Shown: positions 34,205 through 44,111 of the stretch, in pieces
Position numbering within the stretch: the first letter of the stretch is position 1
Layout: each line of letters opens with the position of its first letter
NCBI GenBank assembly: GCA_035610835.1
Contig: CM069448.1
Span: forward strand, 10,739,717-10,803,716
Reading direction: 5' to 3'
DNA length: 64,000 nucleotides
Source: Ophiura sarsii
Taxonomy: Eukaryota > Echinodermata > Ophiuroidea > Amphilepidida > Ophiuridae
Translations under genes and position numbers: made by a program
Notes under the pieces: model-generated
Told to the model about the DNA's origin: nothing
What the model saw: only the letters and a program-made list of their open reading frames with translations
The model's database searches: none

Positions 34205-36370
34205 TTGTAACTAGATCTAGTTCTGGTCTGAGACCAGGGCACCTTGATTTTTATGAGAACATGATCTCTAGTGACCTCTTCTTGACATTTGACCTGGTTA
34301 TGATGATTGACTTTTTTCTTGCCTTATCTAACCAAACAAGATAAAACAGGTCCGATCTAATTCGGAGCATGTCTTGAGTTTTACCCATGTAAAGTTCAAT
34401 GACCCCTAGTGACCCCATACGACACGCCAATTTGCATAGACCCAAGGAATCTTTTGACCAATTCTGACATTGATCAGCCATTTCCTCTGAGACAAGAAGC
34501 ATTTTAAGTGATATGGTAAGAAAATCAACATTTTGACCCCTAGTGACCCCAAATATTTTTGATTTTAAAAACCGAACTATTATATATGTGTACAGTCAAA
34601 AGGAATATGTTGACCGATTTTCACAATCCTAGGTCATTTCACTAAATTGCAAGGACGTTTTAAGGTAAAATCACGTTTTGGCCCCTAGTGACCCCCCTGT
34701 GACCTTTGACCCCAAACTGTGAAATGTTTGTATGAAGGTCTGGTAGGGGGTCCTACTGACCAAATATGGTGATTGTAGCATGTAAACTGTAGGCGAAGAA
34801 GCATTTTGTAGATAGGTCTGCAAGAAAGTTCAATGACCTCTACTGACCTGTTCCTGACCTTTGACCCCAAAATCATGATTGACTTTTTTTCTTGCCTCAT
34901 CAAATCAGAAAGAATTAATTAAGTCTGGTCCCAATCGGAGCATATCTCACGTTTTACCACTGTATAGTTCAATGACCCCTAGTGACCCGCATGACAAGTC
35001 GATTTTAATCGCTGAAATCGCTGTATGTGCATGGACCCAAGGAATCTTTTGACCAATTCTGACATTCATCAGCCATTTCCTCTGAGACAAGAAGCATTTT
35101 AAGTGATATGGTAAGAAAATCAACATTTTGACCCCAAATATGTTTTGATTTTAAAAACCGAAATATTATAAAGGGGTCAAAAAAAGTAAGCCCCCCCCCC
35201 TAAAATTAGATTACTTTTGTTTACATAACTTCAAACACAATTAGACGTTTCGAAAAGTTGAAACGATTATGAAAAGAGAAAACGCTTGGCTACCAATAGA
35301 AAGTTTTACATTTTCGATATCATGTTTACTTTTCCCAAAACAGTCACGTTTCCCCAAAATGATGTTTTCAGAAAAAGTGGCACTTGGTCCATACCAGTCA
35401 ATTTAAAAAACTGTCTCTCATGATTTTTTTTGTACAAAAATTAGACCAAGTTTGTTTGCATAACTCCGCACAGGATTGATCGTTTTGAGAAATTAAAAAA
35501 TTTGTGAAAAGAACAAATGCTTGGCTTCTCACAGAAAGTTTCTCCTGTTCAATATCATGTTTACTTTTCCCAAAATTGTCTAATTTTCCTAAAACGATGT
35601 TCTCAGAAACAGTGGCAATTTTCAAAATCCTATACAATTTTGTTTGCGTAACACCCCCACACAATTAGACGTTTTGAGAAATTGAAAATTTTCTGAAAAT
35701 GAAAAACGCTTAGCTATCCTTACAAAGTTTCCCATTTTCAATATCATGTTTACTTTTCCCAAAAAAGTCAAATATCCCCAAAATGATGTTTCCGTTAACA
35801 TGAAATTTGCCAAAATCCAAAACAAATAAGTGCCACTTTTTCTGAAAACATAATTTTGAGGAAATGTGACTGTTTTGGGAAAAGTAAACATGATATCGAA
35901 AATGTAAAACTTTCTATTGGTAGCCAAGCGTTTTCTCTTCTTATAATCGTTTCAACTTTTCAAAACATCTAATTGTGTGTGAAGTTATGTAAACAAAAGT
36001 TATCTAATTTTAGGGGGGACTTACTTTTTTTGACCCCTTTATATGCGTATGGTCATAAGGAATACATGTATGTTGACCGATTTTGATGATCCTAGGTCAT
36101 TTACTAAGTTGCAAGGGCGTTTTAAGTGAAAATCACGTTTTGTCCCCTAGTGACCCCCCTGTGACCTTTGACCCCAAACTATGAGGTCCTGTATTAATGA
36201 AGGTCTGGTAGGGGGTCCTACTGACCAAGTCTGGTGATTGTAGCATGTTAACTGTAGGAGAAGAAGCATTTTGTAGATGGGTTTGCCAGAAGTAGAAGAA
36301 GCAGAAAGAAACGGCAGAGATACAGTACCTCGATTTTTGAAAAAATCAAGATAAAAATATACAAATTCCA
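34205..36370. repeat. Tandem repeat rich in GACCCCTAGTGACC
   Basis: A segment of about 600 bp (34250-34845) is repeated directly from 34846 to about 36300. Shared blocks are CAAGGAATCTTTTGACCAAT, CAGCCATTTCCTCTGAGACA and CCTGTGACCTTTGACCCC. The second copy is interrupted by the foldback element at 35173-36042. Confidence 0.8.
35173..36042. mobile_element. Foldback element with empty site preserved next door
   Basis: Ends AAGGGGTCAAAAAAAGTAAG and CTTACTTTTTTTGACCCCTT are part of inverted arms of about 215 bp (35173-35390 and 35830-36042). Between them lie two more direct, diverged copies of the arm sequence. The homologous unoccupied position in the first tandem copy (near 34585, CTATTATATATG) shows that a TA dinucleotide was duplicated on insertion. 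It is non-coding. Confidence 0.85.
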
Positions 36371-36563
36371 TTTCTTATCATAATTGAGGGCGCAGCCTCC
36401 AACATATCACTGCATGTCCCTTTAACAAAACTAACTCTGTGCTGTTATACCCATATGGACAAAGGTTATATAGCATAAGAGTGTTATCAATTTAAATATT
36501 TGTTGAATGTTTAATATATTTTTACAAATATTTGTTTCTGTTCAAAATTTTGGTACCAAACAG

Positions 36564-36704
36564 TACACATGCAGTTGCAGGAGACGCCATGGGAAGCATT
36601 TGTCTATCTTAGAGGTTCTGGCAATTGTTGAACATCCAGGCATCATTGGAAATGAGGAAGCTGCTAACATTCTGATAGATATGCTGAAGGAATTTGGACA
36701 TCAT
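36564..36704 (+). CDS. Exon, death domain C-terminal half
   Basis: A 141-base exon, phase 0-0, with acceptor GGTACCAAACAG and donor GTAAGA. It encodes YTCSCRRRHGKHLSILEVLA followed by IVEHPGIIGNEEAANILIDM and LKEFGHH. Placed after SILM of the previous exon it completes the death domain: helix 5 (HLSILEVLAIVE) and helix 6 (EEAANILIDML). Other AG sites at 36575-36585 give the wrong phase or a stop, so 36564 is the only acceptor I found that keeps the frame. The polypyrimidine tract is modest. Confidence 0.72.
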
Positions 36705-36812
36705 GTAAGATACTTTCAATATATCTTTGAAATTGTGTAGACTTAACACTAAGATAAAAACAATAGTTTTGTACATGCTTGTGTAATATATAAAAATATA
36801 CTAATCCCAGTT

Positions 36813-37420
36813 TTTATCATAATTGAGGGCGCAGCCTCCAACACATCTCTTAGTGCCCCTTTAAGTGTTGCAATGCCAGCTCATGCCCTTTCATTGCCGA
36901 CTGCCAGAACTTGCTACTTAGACAGAAGCTTCATTCATACAGCTGTTCCACTGTGGAACAGTATTCCAGACAACGTTGTTGGCAACATCTTAGAGGAAGG
37001 ACTCCAATCTTGTAAGTGTCGTGTGAACAGACACCTTCTCTCCAACTCTTCAGAGTGTGTTGTCTAAGCTCTCTCGATGTCAACGACCTCCAGTTATTTA
37101 TTTTTCTCTTATTTATATTTTTGATGTTGTTCTCTATGTATGTTTGGGCTTTTATCTTATTCCTGTCCCACGCCACTTTCATTGGCTTTTCTACCAGCCC
37201 AATTGTGTTTACTTGTTTTTCGATTATTTTCTGAGTTGCAGTGAACCGATTGATTGGCCCATCAGAGCTCTGATGGGCCAATCAATCGGTTCACTGCAAC
37301 TCAGAATGTAGAGAGTTACCAGTTTGATTTTAATCACTCAGTTCATTAACTTTGTTAATGTCTGTTGGGCATTTGCTGTTCACATTTGCTCTTTATATAC
37401 AAAAAAATGATGCAAAACAC
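36813..37420 (+). pseudogene. LINE 3' end with RT C-terminal fragment and 3' UTR
   Basis: Positions 36873-37067 encode SLPTARTCYLDRSFIHTAVP, LWNSIPDNVVG and KCRVNRHLL, the usual C-terminus of CR1/Jockey-type ORF2. The family 3' UTR follows (see 16277 and 53922), ending in CTCTTTATATACAAAAAAA. The fragment is 5'-truncated. This copy alone carries the 76-bp palindrome at 37230-37305. Confidence 0.78.
37230..37305. repeat. Perfect 76-bp palindrome
   Basis: It is a perfect inverted repeat centred on GAGCTC at 37265-37270, with arms containing TGCAGTGAACCGATTGATTG. Sister copies at 16.4 kb and 54.0 kb have only one arm, followed by CTGTTGAGAGTTACC, so the second arm is an inverted duplication specific to this copy. 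Confidence 0.9.
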
Positions 37421-37516
37421 TCTGGATCTCCTACAGTTTGGTTTTACACAGTGATCTATGGGTTTTTTCACAAAAACAATTTATTCTATTGTTTTACAGA
37501 ATTTGGAATTACACCT

Positions 37517-37550
37517 CCCCCCCCCCCCCCCCCCCCCCCCGAAAACTTGA
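37517..37550 (+). repeat. Poly(C) tract, 34 bases
   Basis: An uninterrupted run of C. Similar tracts occur at 266, 7701, 59698, 60537 and 61385. Lengths are unreliable in any assembly. Confidence 0.95.
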
Positions 37551-37938
37551 ATGTGTAGCATGCACATAATAGCCCTGTTGCATTGATATTTTTCTTTTCT
37601 TTTAATACATAAACAAAATACAAACACATTATTTAATGACACACACGGTTGTAACATTTAAATAATATACACTTATGATTGGGTTATTCCCAATAGTGAT
37701 ATACCACAATTGAAGTTGTGCACTGTTATATGAGAAAATTTAAAGTGATTTGTTTGTCTATCGTTAGAACCACTAGAGTAATTCAATTAGAATAAAAATG
37801 TACTTATGTTGCACCTTCATGTAGAATAAAAGACAACAAGACAAAAAATGTGGGCAAAGCAGGTCACTTACCTTTAAATTATAATTATGAACATTGGAAT
37901 ATGTTTTAAAAAAATGATATGGCTTGTTTTAATTTCAG

Positions 37939-37969
37939 CGTCCCTATGAAACATCTAGATTTGACTTTG
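37939..37969 (+). CDS. Micro-exon between death domain and CARD
   Basis: A 31-base exon, phase 0 in and phase 1 out, with a strong acceptor (TTTTAATTTCAG) and donor (GTAAGT). It encodes RPYETSRFDF plus the first base of Gly. Its length is exactly what is needed to convert phase 0 of the death-domain exon to phase 1 of the CARD exon, which is good support for an exon this small. Confidence 0.68.
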
Positions 37970-38273
37970 GTAAGTATTTTACATTGATACTCTTGTTTCA
38001 TTCAAGTTGGGGTGGGGTGTGACATCAGCATATATTTTAGCCATAAGAGCAGTACTTTTTGCAACAGGGCATGGCATTCTATATACTTTGATCTCGCTAT
38101 AGTGCAATAATGACATTGCGTTGGAGTTGTGTGTGGAATATCATGATACTCCCTACATTATGCTCTGACATCATCGCCTAACCTGTGATGAGAGGGTGTG
38201 TGATTGAACATTGGACATGATAGATTAGTTTTATTATCACACCAGCATAGTAAAAAACAAAAGGGAGAACATG

Positions 38274-38521
38274 TCGAGGGTTGAGCGCCAGAAGGCCGTA
38301 ACTCAAGAAATGCTATTTTGAGATAATCGACTTTCAAATATTTGGGACTCATTACAGTACACTGTAGCACCCAACTTATAACTCTAATTTTAGTCAAATT
38401 CAGAGTGTTTATGAGTTATCTCTTTATGGTTCTGAAAATCTAGGTTATATGGATTATTTTTGTACCAAAATATCAATTTGCCCAAAAGTTGAGTTACGGC
38501 CTTCTAGCGCTCAACCCTCGA
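38274..38521. mobile_element. MITE with 33-bp inverted ends
   Basis: TCGAGGGTTGAGCGCCAGAA at the left and TTCTAGCGCTCAACCCTCGA at the right are parts of a 33-bp inverted repeat with one mismatch that extends to GGCCGTAACTCAA. The interior has no frame. No target duplication was resolved with confidence. Confidence 0.75.
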
Positions 38522-38776
38522 TGTATACTAGATTATGTGTCATGAACTGTGTGACATAACACAATCGTTAAAATCAGAAACAGTGTGGCATAAAGAAATT
38601 TAATATATGTCAGAAGACATACATGTAATTAAGAGTAAATGCGCAGTCATTATTCTTTACGTTTTGACAGGAACAACTACCAAACTTTTCAAGTTGTTAT
38701 TAAGCATTTTACTAATCATTTTAGAGCAAAAAGTTCAATGAAAAATCAAAAATATTGACGAAAACATTATTTTGAA

Positions 38777-40342
38777 ATTGTCTGACAGTACATTCACGTC
38801 TCCCAACATACAAGATTGACAAATGCTGACTGTACAAATGTATAATTGCCTGACAGTACATTCACGTCTCCCAACATACAAGAATGACAAATGCTGACTG
38901 TACAAATGTATAATTGCCTGACAGTACATTCACGTCTCCCAACATACAAGATTGACAAATGCTGACTGTACAAATGTATAATTGCCTGACAGTACATTCA
39001 CGTCTCCCAAATACAAGAATGACAAATGCTGACTGTACAAATGTATAATTGTCTGACAGTACATTCACGTCTCCCAACATACAAGAATGACAAATGCTGA
39101 CTGTACAAATGTATAATTGCCTGACAGTACATTCACGTCTCCCAACATACAAGAATGACAAATGCTGACTGTACAAATGTATAATTGCCTGACAGTACAT
39201 TCACGTCTCGCAACATACAAGAATGACAAATGCTGACTGTACAAATGTATAGTTGTCTGACAGTACATTCACGTCTCCCAACATACAAGAATGACAAATG
39301 CTGACTGTACAAATGTATAATTGCCTGACAGTACATTCACGTCTCCCAACATACAAGAATGACAAATGCTGACTGTACAAATGTATAATTGCCTGACAGT
39401 ACATTCACGTCTCGCAACATACAAGAATGACAAATGCTGACTGTACAAATGTATAATTGCCTGAAAGTACATTCACGTCTCCCAAATACAAGAATGACAA
39501 ATGCTGACTGTACAAATGTATAGTTGTCTGACAGTACATTCACGTCTCCCAACATACAAGAATGACAAATGCTGACTACAAATGTATAAATGTCTGACAG
39601 TACATTCACGTCTCCCAACATACAAGAATGACAAATGCTGACTGTACAAATGTATAGTTGTCTGACAGTACATTCACGTCTCCCAACATACAAGAATGAC
39701 AAATGCTGACTGTACAAATGTATAATTGTCTGACAGTACATTCACGTCTCCCAACATACAAGAATGACAAATGCTGACTGTACAAATGTATAATTGTCTG
39801 ACAGTACATTCACGTCTCCCAACATACAAGAATGACAAATGCTGACTGTACAAATGTATAGTTGTCTGACAGTACATTCACGTCTCCCAACATACAAGAA
39901 TGACAAATGCTGACTGTACAAATGTATAGTTGTCTGACAGTACATTCACGTCTCCCAACATACAAGAATGACAAATGCTGACTGTACAAATGTATAATTG
40001 TCTGACAGTATATTCACGTCTCCCAACATACAAGAATGACAAATGCTGACTGTACAAATGTATAATTGTCTGACAGTACATTCACGTCTCCCAACATACA
40101 AGAATGACAAATGCTGACTGTACAAATGTATAATTGTCTGACAGTACATTCACGTCTCCCAACATACAAGAATGACAAATGCTGACTGTACAAATGTATA
40201 ATTGTCTGACAGTATATTCACGTCTCCCAACATACAAGATTGACAAATGCTGACTGTACAAATGTATAATTGTCTGACAGTACATTCACGTCTCCCAACA
40301 TACAAGAATGACAAATGCTGACTGTACAAATGTATAATTGCC
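38777..40342. repeat. 68-bp minisatellite, about 23 copies
   Basis: Head-to-tail units contain GACAGTACATTCACGTCTCC, AACATACAAGAATGACAAAT and GCTGACTGTACAAATGTATA. Variation is limited to a few positions (AATTGCC/AATTGTC/AGTTGTC, AAGATTG/AAGAATG) plus one- or two-base deletions near 39010, 39485 and 39575. It lies in the intron between the micro-exon and the CARD exon. The minus strand stays open for 67-68 codons at a time because three 68-bp units equal 204 bases; this is a by-product of the period, not a gene. Confidence 0.97.
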
Positions 40343-40433
40343 AACCACCAATCAAACTATACAATACTACGTACTTACCCGTTTGTGGGTACGAAGGGAG
40401 TTGTTTGGGTGTTAAGGTAGATAGCTGAGTGGG

Positions 40434-40915
40434 TGGCTGGCTGGATAGGTAGCTAGGTACATATGTAGGTAGCTAGGTAGCTAGGTACATATATGTAGAT
40501 AGGTACATATGTAGGTAAGTAGGTACATAATATATAGGCGGGGTTATAGCTACGCCGGTCGGAGCCCGCGTATTCACGCTGGCCGGCCAGCACTCTAAAA
40601 AAAAGAGGTAACATATTTTTATATTTTTAAACATTTTGTGGATAGAATCATTCAACTAACTGCCTTATAAAACAAGAAATTATGTGACAGGAACCCTCAA
40701 AGTACATTAAAAAAAACCTATAAAACATATTAACAAGGCCTCTGGACCCTATGCAATGATCCACTACACTTCGTTAGCTACACAAACTCCGTTCGCCAAC
40801 AGTAAAATTAGCCGGCACTCAATCTGGCCTAGCTATAACCCTGTATGTAGGTTAGGTACATGTAAGGTACATGTAGTAGATAGGTAGATAGGTTCATATG
40901 TAGGTAGGTCTAAAT
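40434..40915. repeat. GTAG/GTAC-rich microsatellite split by a MITE
   Basis: Degenerate repeats of GGTAG and GTACAT (TAGGTAGCTAGGTACATATG) occupy 40434-40535 and resume at 40842-40915. The interruption is the element at 40541-40841. Confidence 0.75.
40541..40841. mobile_element. Candidate MITE inside the microsatellite
   Basis: Ends GGGTTATAGCTACGCCGG and CTGGCCTAGCTATAACCC form an imperfect 18-bp inverted repeat. The interior differs in composition from the flanking microsatellite and has no frame. Confidence 0.6.
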
Positions 40916-41017
40916 CTAAGTCATCTGACACTTACATGTACCATTAACACCTAATAGGATTAACTGTAACATGATTGCCATTCCTAATTCTTTGTATTGG
41001 ATTTCATTCAATTACAG

Positions 41018-41389
41018 GAGTGCCAAGAGCTGTACTTATACATAGAACAACACTTGCGAAAGCCCACAATGATCTTAGAACCCTTATGAATCCTGGTGAG
41101 ATAGCCAAAGGTTTAGAAGGTACACTAACCAGAGATGACGTTGATGATGTATTGAGGTGTGCAGATGATAAAGTCTTCAACTACACAAAAGCAGCAGATC
41201 TGCTTTGTTACAAGCTTATGCACTTGAAAGACCCTAGTTGGTACGATGCTTTCAAGGACATACTAGAGGCTACAGATTCCGATTCGTTGCCTGCACTTGT
41301 TTTGTCTGAAACCCAGAGTGAAATTGTACGGTATCCAGTATTCTCACATGACAAGGGGGAGTTCACAATTTGTGAGATTGAAGATGAAG
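41018..41389 (+). CDS. Exon, CARD-like death-fold domain
   Basis: A 372-base exon with acceptor TTCAATTACAG and donor GTATGT, phase 1-1. It encodes GVPRAVLIHRTTLAKAHNDL and a helical segment of about 80 residues: LRTLMNPGEIAKGLEGTL, TRDDVDDVLRCADD, NYTKAADLLCYKLMHL, SWYDAFKDILEATD, LPALVL. The order of helices and the spacing (LT..DV..VL, AADLL..L, W..F...L) fit a CARD, closest in feel to RIG-I/MDA5-type CARDs. An acidic tail follows (VFSHDKGEFTICEIEDEG). CARDs mediate homotypic assembly in apoptosis and antiviral signalling; the partner here is unknown. A structure-based search should settle CARD versus another death-fold class. Confidence 0.75.
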
Positions 41390-42362
41390 GTATGTAATGG
41401 TTGTATGACAGCTATTAGCATTGATTACTAAGTATTGATCTAAGTTTCAATGCAATACTTTACACAATTATAAGAATATATTAAGATCAAGAAGATGCAT
41501 AAAAGACACAAGCTAAAGGAGAAGTGTAAGAGAATTATGACACCAGACTACTCTACACCTCTTTTACCAGGAAATTGTGTTTAAGTGCTATAAATTGATG
41601 TTAGCTAATTTAAAATCAGTAATCGGTATCAAAAATCTTAGATATGGGTGGCTGTTTACCTTAATTCGCAGTATATCATGTAATATTTCACAATTTGTTA
41701 ATTTCGATTATAGATCACATCGAAATTAATTAATTAATTGCAGAATTCGGCACATATGGCTTCGCTAGAATGTCAATCTAGCGCCATCCCTTCAACCCTT
41801 TTCCCATGAAATATTACATTCCTGGGTTCTATTATACCTATCATCTATTCACATTTTATTTTATTTTTAAATTTCATTTTTATCGCCAATCTCTCCGTGG
41901 CCCTTTAAAGAGGTGAGATCTGTTCTTCTATCAAATCAAGCTCGTTTAAAACAATAATATCCAAACATTTTAGTCAACATTGTGTTAACACTTATCTCAA
42001 TAATGCTTGTTACGTCTATTTTCTCGAAAAAGATTAAAATATAACATAGCATTGCACATCGAACAAATTCATATAGCAATCAAGCAATGTGAATCATTCA
42101 GCGTAAACTTACTTTCATATCAGGTAACGTAGATGTTGGAAAAGATTGAATTTCAAAAAACTTGGGGGTGAAACACATATCTCCTATTTCGAATCATCCA
42201 TTTAAATGAAACAAAATTTAGGTAATAGCTAACAATGTGTTCTTGCTGTGCATTTCTATAAGTGTATTCATTTTTGTGCTTAAACTGGTTTAAGCAATTG
42301 GTGAAATCTGGGCCTGAATATTTTGACTCACCCTGTATAGTCATAATATCAGCTCATGATTA
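41390..42362. other. Intron sequence, little recognised
   Basis: This is intron before the last exon. It contains a short inverted pair around 41700-41730 (AATTTCGAT/ATCGAAATT) and a lone ACTCACCCTGTATAG at 42328, resembling the terminus of the element at 57583 but with no partner found nearby. Confidence 0.45.
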
Positions 42363-42480
42363 TACGAGGGTCATTCAATAAGTTCTACCTCCTACCTCAT
42401 AACATTGTAATGATGAGTATAAGCTGATAAGCCAGACTTACAAAATAATACACAATTGTAGCTTCGAACATAATCAAATG
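42363..42480. mobile_element. mariner-type element end, truncated
   Basis: TACGAGGGTCATTCAATAAG and the next about 100 bases match the right end of the element at 31939-32994 (reverse complement), including CACAATTGTAGCTT. No opposite terminus was found downstream. Confidence 0.75.
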
Positions 42481-43248
42481 ATTATTTCTCAAAGGAAAAA
42501 TGTTAAAAACAACAATATATTGCTTCGTTTACTCTCATCATCATAAGCCCCGCATGATAATACAAAGCCAGTCATTTCAATTACTAGTACTTCAAACACA
42601 CTTTTAATGCTCAAAAACACAATGAAACTAGAGCAATTCATATGACCTCTGTGTTTAAAATGGGCATACATTTTAAATAAAAGCAATTATAACCAACAAC
42701 TAAATTGCACTTGGTAACCAATAATATTATGTATTTTCCATGAGGAAACAAAACATTATATCATTGCAGTTGTATTACTTTCGTGGTGACAAATCACGAC
42801 TGTTTGATCCCACATAATTTGTCTGATTTATTCTGAGAACACCGTAACTTCCTGGCCCGGTTCTGGTTTAAACTGATTCCAGTACCTGAATATACTGGCC
42901 ATCTTTTGTAGAAATTTCAGAACATTTGTTGGTGCCATTTCTGAGAAATAGAGCTTTGATATTATTATTTACTATCGGCCACATTTCCCATAGAGTTACA
43001 TGTAAAGTGTGTGTAAAGTAGAAAATGCCGATAATTTAAAAAGGGCTCGTACAATTTTCTTGAAATTTTCACCGTATACTCGTATTCATTAGCGCTACCT
43101 AAAGCAGGTCAAACCATAACTGGGCCACTATGTAAACTTTTTTTTATTCCATAATTTTAATTATAAAGCGGACAGTCAAACAGCCGTGAAATGTAAGTGT
43201 ATAATTACAGTCTGTATTAGCAACCTTTTACTGTGTGTTTTATTTTAG

Positions 43249-43325
43249 ATCATGATGAAGAGGATTTGACTGATATATTTGCAAGTCACACAGAGGAATG
43301 CCCAGCGAAAGATGCTAGTCAATAG
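43249..43325 (+). CDS. Terminal exon, acidic tail ending at TAG
   Basis: It starts after GTTTTATTTTAG in phase 1 and encodes DHDEEDLTDIFASHTEECPA followed by KDASQ, then TAG at 43323-43325. Taken literally this is the C-terminus of the gene. The same frame continues open past the TAG for 106 codons and encodes a death domain, so the stop interrupts what looks like one exon. GTAAAA follows two bases later, but a donor there would lie after the stop and could not rescue the frame. Confidence 0.65.
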
Positions 43326-43646
43326 GGTAAAAAATCAACCCGAGCACATGCCAATATCCCAAACATATGCATGGATAATGCTCCAAATCATCTTGACGAT
43401 CTTGCAAGGCGTATCAGACCAAGATGGCGTCAAATTGCTCAGAAAGTAGGTTTTGATGACTTTCAATGTAAGCAATTCCAGGATTCTGATGATCCAGAGG
43501 ATTGGCGACCAGCTTCCCGTATGCTACAAGCATTGAGTAATGTGGAGGTAGTAGACAGTGACTGGAAAGAAAGTTTGATACAAGTACTCCAGGATATTGA
43601 TATGGACAACCTTGTAAAAGATGTGCAGGAGCTCAAAATTAATTGA
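43326..43646 (+). CDS. Second death domain, in frame behind the TAG
   Basis: It is in frame with the preceding exon but separated from it by one TAG. After GKKSTRAHANIPNIC it encodes MDNAPNHLDDLARRIRPRWR followed by QIAQKVGFDDFQCKQFQDSD, then the helices DWRPASRMLQALSNVE, DWKESLIQVLQDIDM and DNLVKDVQELKIN, ending at TGA. The pattern L..LA..I.PRWRQIAQKVGF is a typical death-domain helix 1-2 motif with the conserved Trp. The 91-residue part from Met at 43371 is a whole domain. It could be reached by stop readthrough, made from an internal start or a separate transcript, or have been lost by a nonsense mutation or sequencing error. Confidence 0.7.
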   Translation, partial: GKKSTRAHANIPNICMDNAPNHLDDLARRIRPRWRQIAQKVGFDDFQCKQFQDSDDPEDWRPASRMLQALSNVEVVDSDWKESLIQVLQDIDMDNLVKDVQELKIN

Positions 43647-43897
43647 GACCTGCAGTAGTGATGGCCTGATAAATTGAGCGTGGCCTTGTACTATTTTGAA
43701 CGGTATGGAATTATGATTCATCAAATTATACTTGCATCACTATTCTATGAGGTTGTCCATAACCAAAACAGGTATAAATATAATTATAGCAAGTATTATA
43801 ATGCCACAATCGTTTACAGAACATGTAATTATATGTTGAAGTGAATCTTATGATGGTAAGTTGATGATCATTCAGTTTGATTTGTAGCATAACCTCG

Positions 43898-44111
43898 TTA
43901 ACCCCCTGGGGTCTACCTGCCTATCTTACAGTGGTTCTGATTGGTTTATTACAAGATGACTCATATGTATAGCCAATTCAAATGCAGCTTGTAAAATGTT
44001 TCACTACCATCTTTATCAGGGATACAATTATTCTAACAATGTCTCTCATTGGTGCAATAAATGATGTATCCATCTTTTTAACCAATCAGCCGGTAGTTCT
44101 CAGGGGGTTAA
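43898..44111. mobile_element. piggyBac-type MITE, copy 2
   Basis: TTAA at both ends (43898-43901, 44108-44111), with inverted ends CCCCCTG and CAGGGGG. It is homologous to 2452-2666 in reverse orientation (TACAGTGGTTCTGATTGG, ATCAGGGATACAATTATTCT). It lies about 250 bp downstream of the last coding frame and contains an AATAAA near 44058. Confidence 0.8.

Larger units (their letters stand above)
2853..43646 (+). other. Gene span: SH3-ZU5-UPA-DD-CARD-(stop)-DD adaptor-like protein
   Basis: This is the inferred extent of one plus-strand multi-exon gene. Fourteen exon segments can be chained with GT-AG borders. Almost all introns are phase 1; the exceptions are the intron splitting the SH3 (phase 2) and the two around the second half of the death domain (phase 0). 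Domain order is Pro-rich, SH3, ZU5, UPA, death domain, CARD-like, acidic linker, then a second death domain after an in-frame TAG. ZU5-UPA-DD is a known supramodule of UNC5 and PIDD proteins; the SH3 and CARD additions are unusual. No signal peptide or membrane segment is seen, so a cytosolic signalling or cell-death adaptor is inferred. The first coding exon was not found. Splicing is predicted by eye and needs transcript support. Confidence 0.7.

Noticed and set aside
36574..36585. Alternative acceptors for the second death-domain exon (TGCAG, TTGCAG)
   Set aside because: Both break the phase set by the previous exon or lead to an early stop; CAAACAG at 36561-36563 keeps the frame and completes the domain.
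38777..40342. Possible CRISPR array
   Set aside because: Units are contiguous 68-bp repeats without unique spacers and the genome is eukaryotic; it is a minisatellite.
38735..40344. Many overlapping minus-strand frames of about 67 codons
   Set aside because: They repeat every 68 bp and exist because three 68-bp units make 204 bases without a stop. No domain, start context or codon bias supports a protein.
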